From positions 62,001-126,000 of the forward strand of contig NZ_JAIQZK010000001.1 in NCBI RefSeq assembly GCF_020075545.1: a stretch of 64,000 bases of DNA, given 5' to 3'. The translations under genes were made by a program, and so were the position numbers. Within the stretch, counting starts at the first letter, position 1. Each line of letters opens with the position of its first letter. The notes below the pieces were generated by a model, which saw only the letters and a list, made by a program, of their open reading frames with translations, made no database searches and was not told the origin of the DNA. Below, one piece after another: positions 60,849 to 64,000 of this stretch. The DNA is from Nocardioides sp. TRM66260-LWL (GTDB lineage Bacteria; Actinomycetota; Actinomycetes; Propionibacteriales; Nocardioidaceae).

Positions 60849-62143
60849 TCCTCACCCGCTTCGTGCGCGGCCAGCTGGTCGTCTTCGCCGTCCTGGCCGC
60901 GGTGTCGCTGGCCTTCGTCGCGCTCGTCTACGGACGAGTGCCCGAGCGGGCCGGCCTCGGCCACTACGACGTCGCCGCCGACTTCGGCGACGCCAGCGGC
61001 CTCTACCCCCAGGCGAACGTCACCTACCGCGGCGTCACGGTCGGCCGGGTCACCTCCCTCGACCTGCGACCCGACGGCGTCCGCGTGCACATGCGGCTGA
61101 GCGACGACGCCCGGGTGCCCGCCGACGTGTCGGTGCAGCTGCACTCCACCAGCGCGATCGGCGAGCAGTACGTCGACCTCGTGCCCCCCGACGACCGCGG
61201 GCCGTACCTCGCCGACGGCGCGGTCGTGCCCCGCCGCCAGACGCGGCCGATGCCGCAGATCACCCCGGTGCTCGACCGGCTCGACCGGCTCCTGGCGTCC
61301 GTGCCGAGGGCCGCGACGACCCGCGTGCTCGACCAGGTCGACACCGGCCTCGGGGGCGCGGGCGACGACCTCGGCGGCCTCGTCGACGCCTCCGACGCGC
61401 TCCTGCAGACCGCGCAGAGCCGCCTGGACGACACCCGCTCCCTCATCGCGGCCGCCGACCCGACGCTGCGCACCCAGGAGGCGCTCGCGCCGCAGACCAC
61501 CGCGGCGTCCTCCGCGCTGGCCGCCTTCACCCGCCAGCTCGCCGCGAGCGACGACGACCTCGGTCGGCTGCTCGGCACGTCGCCGGGCTCGCTGGCGTCG
61601 GTGCGCACGCTGCTGGACGGGCTGCGGCCGACCCTGCCGACCCTGCTGGCCAACCTCGGCACCGTCGGCGAGCCGCTCACCGACTACCAGCGCAACCTCC
61701 AGCAGCTGGCCGTCGTGTACCCGGCGCTGACGGCCAAGACCCAGGAGGCGCTCTTCCCGCGGGCGAGCGTGGGCGACGCCCGGCTCGACCTGCGCGTCGA
61801 GTTCAACGACCCCGGGTCGTGCATCGCCGGCTACACCGCACCCGCCGCCCGGCGCTCGCCGTCCGATCTCAGCAGCCGCCGGCCCCCGGCACAGCAGTAC
61901 TGCCGCCTGCCCGCCGACGCGCCGCAGGGCGTCCGCGGCAGTCGCAACGCACCGTGCCCGAACTCCTCGGCCCGCGGCGCGACGCCGGAGGCCTGCGGTC
62001 TGCGGTACGGGGGAGCGACGCGGCGCGGACTCGCCCAGACCCCGATCGCGGCGGCTCCGGGAGCGTCGGCCGAGGACCGCTCGGCGATCCTCGTCGTCAC
62101 CGGCCTGATCGCCCAGATCACGCAGCTGCTGACCGGACGCTGA
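60845..62143 (+). CDS. mceF: Mce family protein F
   Basis: A 432-residue Mce protein and the last of the operon. The N-terminal helix 'LVVFAVLAAVSLAFVALVYG' precedes 'DASGLYPQANVTYRGVTVGR', the MCE domain signature of MceF. The helical part is followed by a Cys-containing region with 'NDPGSCIAGYTAP', 'QYCRLPADAPQGVRGSRNAPCPN' (in pieces) and 'ACGLRYGG'. ATGA overlap with mceE. No Mas-type accessory genes follow. Confidence 0.9.
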   Translation: MILTRFVRGQLVVFAVLAAVSLAFVALVYGRVPERAGLGHYDVAADFGDASGLYPQANVTYRGVTVGRVTSLDLRPDGVRVHMRLSDDARVPADVSVQLHSTSAIGEQYVDLVPPDDRGPYLADGAVVPRRQTRPMPQITPVLDRLDRLLASVPRAATTRVLDQVDTGLGGAGDDLGGLVDASDALLQTAQSRLDDTRSLIAAADPTLRTQEALAPQTTAASSALAAFTRQLAASDDDLGRLLGTSPGSLASVRTLLDGLRPTLPTLLANLGTVGEPLTDYQRNLQQLAVVYPALTAKTQEALFPRASVGDARLDLRVEFNDPGSCIAGYTAPAARRSPSDLSSRRPPAQQYCRLPADAPQGVRGSRNAPCPNSSARGATPEACGLRYGGATRRGLAQTPIAAAPGASAEDRSAILVVTGLIAQITQLLTGR

Positions 62144-62242
62144 GGCGCGGGCGTCCAGGATGTGATCTAGACCATCCGCGGGCCGATCGGCGACGAAGCA
62201 GGAGCACCCCCTTCATCACCCATCGATCCCGGAGGCTCCCGC

Positions 62243-63118
62243 ATGTCCCGCAACCCCTTCCGTCGTGTCCCGCGCCCCAGCGCGCCGCTCGTCCTCTCCT
62301 TCGCCGCCCTCGTGGTCGCGAGCACCGGCACGTCCTACGCGGCCGGCCTGATCGGCTCGGAGGACGTCCGCAACAACTCGCTCACCACCAGCGACATCAA
62401 GGACCGCTCGCTGCTCGCGCGCGACTTCGCCTACGGCGAGCTCCCGCGCGGTCCCCGGGGCGCCACGGGCGCCACCGGCGCTGACGGCGCGACGGGCCCC
62501 GCCGGTCCGCAGGGTGCCACGGGCGCGGCCGGCGCCGACGGCGCGACGGGTCCCGCGGGCGCGACGGGCCCCGCCGGTCCGCAGGGCGCCACGGGTCCTG
62601 CCGGTGCCACCGGCCCCACGGGCGCGGCCGGCGCGGGCCGCTGGGTCCTCATCGGTCGGGACGGCGCGATCGTCGCGCAGTCGGGCGGCTTCTCCGTCGT
62701 GGCGGCCTACCCCGTGCTGCCCAACACCGCCACCGGCGGTGCCCCGGACAACTCGCTGCGCGCGAACGGCAACGTCTACATCGACACCGGCGAGGACCTC
62801 TCGAACAACGGCATCCAGGTCTCGCTGGCGCTGCAGAACACGATCGACCAGAACGCCGACGGCGTCATGAACGGTCGGGCCGCGGGCGCGGACGCCAACC
62901 CGGAGTTCTCCGGCGAGATCACCACCAGCCTGTGCAACTACACGACGCCGACCCCGCCCTACGCGATCCCGACCAACTGCGCCCCGTCCGGTGCGCAGAA
63001 CAACCGCAGCTTCGTGGTCTCCCCGCGGCTCAGCGACGGCAGCGTCACCACCGACGCGAACCGCAAGGCGTTCTACGTGATCATCACCGGCGACTCCAGC
63101 GACCGCGTGCTGCGCTGA
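62243..63118 (+). CDS. secreted collagen-like protein
   Basis: A 291-residue exported protein. The N-terminus is a signal segment ('[20 protein letters not shown]'), followed by a short motif common before collagen-like repeats in Actinobacteria ('[20 protein letters not shown]'). Residues 70-132 are 21 uninterrupted Gly-X-Y triplets, mostly GAT, GPA and GPQ, able to form a triple helix. The C-terminal 155 residues are beta-rich with two Cys ('[17 protein letters not shown]') and may be a trimerising or binding head. It lies 99 bp after the mce operon with a GGAGG site. Confidence 0.85.
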   Translation: MSRNPFRRVPRPSAPLVLSFAALVVASTGTSYAAGLIGSEDVRNNSLTTSDIKDRSLLARDFAYGELPRGPRGATGATGADGATGPAGPQGATGAAGADGATGPAGATGPAGPQGATGPAGATGPTGAAGAGRWVLIGRDGAIVAQSGGFSVVAAYPVLPNTATGGAPDNSLRANGNVYIDTGEDLSNNGIQVSLALQNTIDQNADGVMNGRAAGADANPEFSGEITTSLCNYTTPTPPYAIPTNCAPSGAQNNRSFVVSPRLSDGSVTTDANRKAFYVIITGDSSDRVLR

Positions 63119-63197
63119 CACCGAGCCCCGACGCGGCGACGGCGCCGTCCCTCCGGTGAGGGGCGGCGCCGTCGTGCGTCGCGGGCGCGACGGTGGA

Positions 63198-63347
63198 TCA
63201 GCGGGGTCGGCGGGCGCCGATCTCCCACGGGCCGGGCGCGGGCGCGCCGGTGAGCGCGCGGGCGACCAGGACGCGAGCCCGCAGCAGCACGTCGGCGGGA
63301 CGCGGCGCGGCGGTCAGTCGGGGGTCGTGCAGGGGGACGGTGGTCAT
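63198..63347 (-). CDS. small hypothetical protein, 49 aa
   Basis: A short frame 'MTTVPLHDPRLTAAPRPADV' continuing with 'LLRARVLVARALTGAPAPGP' and ending 'WEIGARRPR'. It lies 100 bp beyond the sulfotransferase-like gene on the same strand. No good ribosome site is visible and codon statistics in so GC-rich a region are weak evidence, so it may not be expressed. Confidence 0.35.
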   Translation of the reverse strand: MTTVPLHDPRLTAAPRPADVLLRARVLVARALTGAPAPGPWEIGARRPR

Positions 63348-63447
63348 CGGGAAGGCCCTCGGGTCGGGAGCGGTCGGAGTGGCGGGACCCCACCGATGCC
63401 CGGGCCGCGGGCCGGTGAAACCGTGGCCACCCCGCCGGGCGAATCGC

Positions 63448-64000
63448 TCAGCGCGCGCCCGGCCGTCGCCGGGCTGCGAGCTCCCCGAGCCGCCGCCGCG
63501 CGGCGGGTCCGGCATGCCGCGGGCGCAGCGTCTCGGCACGCACGCGCAGCCGCGCGGAGCCGCGCTGCGCGAGCAGGCGCAGCGCCTGCTGCTCGGCGGC
63601 GAGGCGGGACGACGCCGTGAGCCCGGCGGCCCGGTCGTACAGGTCGGCGTAGCGCACGGCGAGCGCGTCGAGGGCCCCGTGGACCTGCGGATCCTCCGGG
63701 GTGCCGGGGCGGGCGAGGGTCTCGAGCGCCGCGTGCACCTCCTCGGTGATCGTGCGCAGCCCGTCGGGCAGGTCGAGGTCGGCCAGGCGGGTGCGCTCCC
63801 GGTCGAGGGCGGGGTCGATCAGATCTCGGAGGAGCGGGCCGGCGGTCGGCCCCGCGCGGTCGAGCAGCCCGAGCCCGAGCCGATCGTCGATCCGGGCGAG
63901 CGTCGCCCGCGGATCCGCGAGGAGATCCGGGTACCGCACCAGCACCCGGCGGGGACGGCCCGGGCCCGGGCGGGTCGCCCGCTCCGCGTGCAGCATCTGG
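63448..64000 (-). CDS. sulfotransferase-like protein, C-terminal part
   Basis: The frame is open to the window edge, so only about the last 184 residues are seen. 'HAERATRPGPGRPRRVLVRY', then 'PDLLADPRATLARIDDRLGL', is the block seen near the end of bacterial sulfotransferase-family proteins, where it helps bind PAPS. The remaining sequence is helical and Arg/Leu-rich, ending in a long basic helix. The PAPS-binding P-loop must lie outside the window, so the call rests on this one block. Confidence 0.6.
   Translation of the reverse strand, partial: QMLHAERATRPGPGRPRRVLVRYPDLLADPRATLARIDDRLGLGLLDRAGPTAGPLLRDLIDPALDRERTRLADLDLPDGLRTITEEVHAALETLARPGTPEDPQVHGALDALAVRYADLYDRAAGLTASSRLAAEQQALRLLAQRGSARLRVRAETLRPRHAGPAARRRLGELAARRRPGAR

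Noticed and set aside
62449-62640. Short tandem repeats considered as a DNA repeat element
   Set aside because: They are in frame and encode Gly-X-Y triplets of the collagen-like protein, so they are explained by coding.

Overview
The window is very GC-rich, densely coded chromosomal DNA from an actinobacterium. It shows heavy GTG start use, ATGA/GTGA stop-start overlaps, a six-gene mce operon, DUF3039, DUF3263, DUF2017 and DUF3618 genes, and the clpS-DUF2017-Mec-CysO-CysM block. I infer a Nocardioidaceae-like member of the Propionibacteriales; the genus is a guess. I saw no prophage, integron, CRISPR array or complete IS element. No gene-free stretch exceeds about 300 bp; the longest, about 33060-33355, is mostly a hairpin array.

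Layout. 1-5700: end of a DUF3048 lipoprotein-type gene, a TetR regulator, a hypothetical gene, yqgE, DUF3039, an SF2 helicase and an IclR regulator. 5700-8150: marR-MFS efflux pair and a DUF1697 gene. 8200-11420: secreted 5'-nucleotidase, then a gene with AbiEi-like and DUF559/VSR-like nuclease domains, bracketed by two copies of a long palindrome. 11400-14150: NAD salvage (pncB, pncA) with an enoyl-CoA hydratase. 14200-18400: clpS, DUF2017, NUDIX, and the CysO/Mec/CysM sulfur-carrier cysteine pathway, ending in an MBL-fold gene with a short leader ORF. 18400-22300: two-component system and an ABC exporter. 22300-24700: GDSL hydrolase, rph, rdgB, tRNA-Leu. 24700-28500: bcp, then a CbiMNQO nickel/cobalt ECF transporter behind a Nur-like box, DUF3618 and a GroES-like protein.

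28500-34600: mostly uncharacterised genes, a MerR-DICT regulator with an FAD oxidoreductase, two unknown genes, an array of four hairpins with different stems and one shared loop, an orphan GspE/PilB N-terminal protein, and tRNA-Lys. 34700-44400: phytoene-desaturase-like oxidoreductase, pirin, and an iron regulon (adenylation-carrier-acyltransferase fusion plus FbpABC-type ferric transporter) with two IdeR/DtxR boxes. 44400-53300: MarR/pirin pair, paired palindromes, GNAT, HD and DJ-1/PfpI proteins, tRNA-His, orn, SnoaL-like, DsbA-like, adenosine-deaminase-family, DUF3263, TetR and aldehyde dehydrogenase genes. 53400-62150: complete mce lipid-import operon (yrbEAB-mceABCDEF). 62200-64000: a secreted collagen-like protein, a small unknown protein and the end of a sulfotransferase-like gene.

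Promoters are readable in many places. A hexamer of form NANNNT (TAGGGT, TAGACT, TACACT, TACGCT) lies 6-9 bp before many start codons, which indicates widespread leaderless transcription. It was used here to choose several starts. The most interesting unexplained structures are the four-unit hairpin array (33065-33268), the palindrome pair around the nuclease-like gene (10137-11413), the CysO carrier ending in GG plus two alanines, and the long inverted repeats at the yqgE and GDSL starts.
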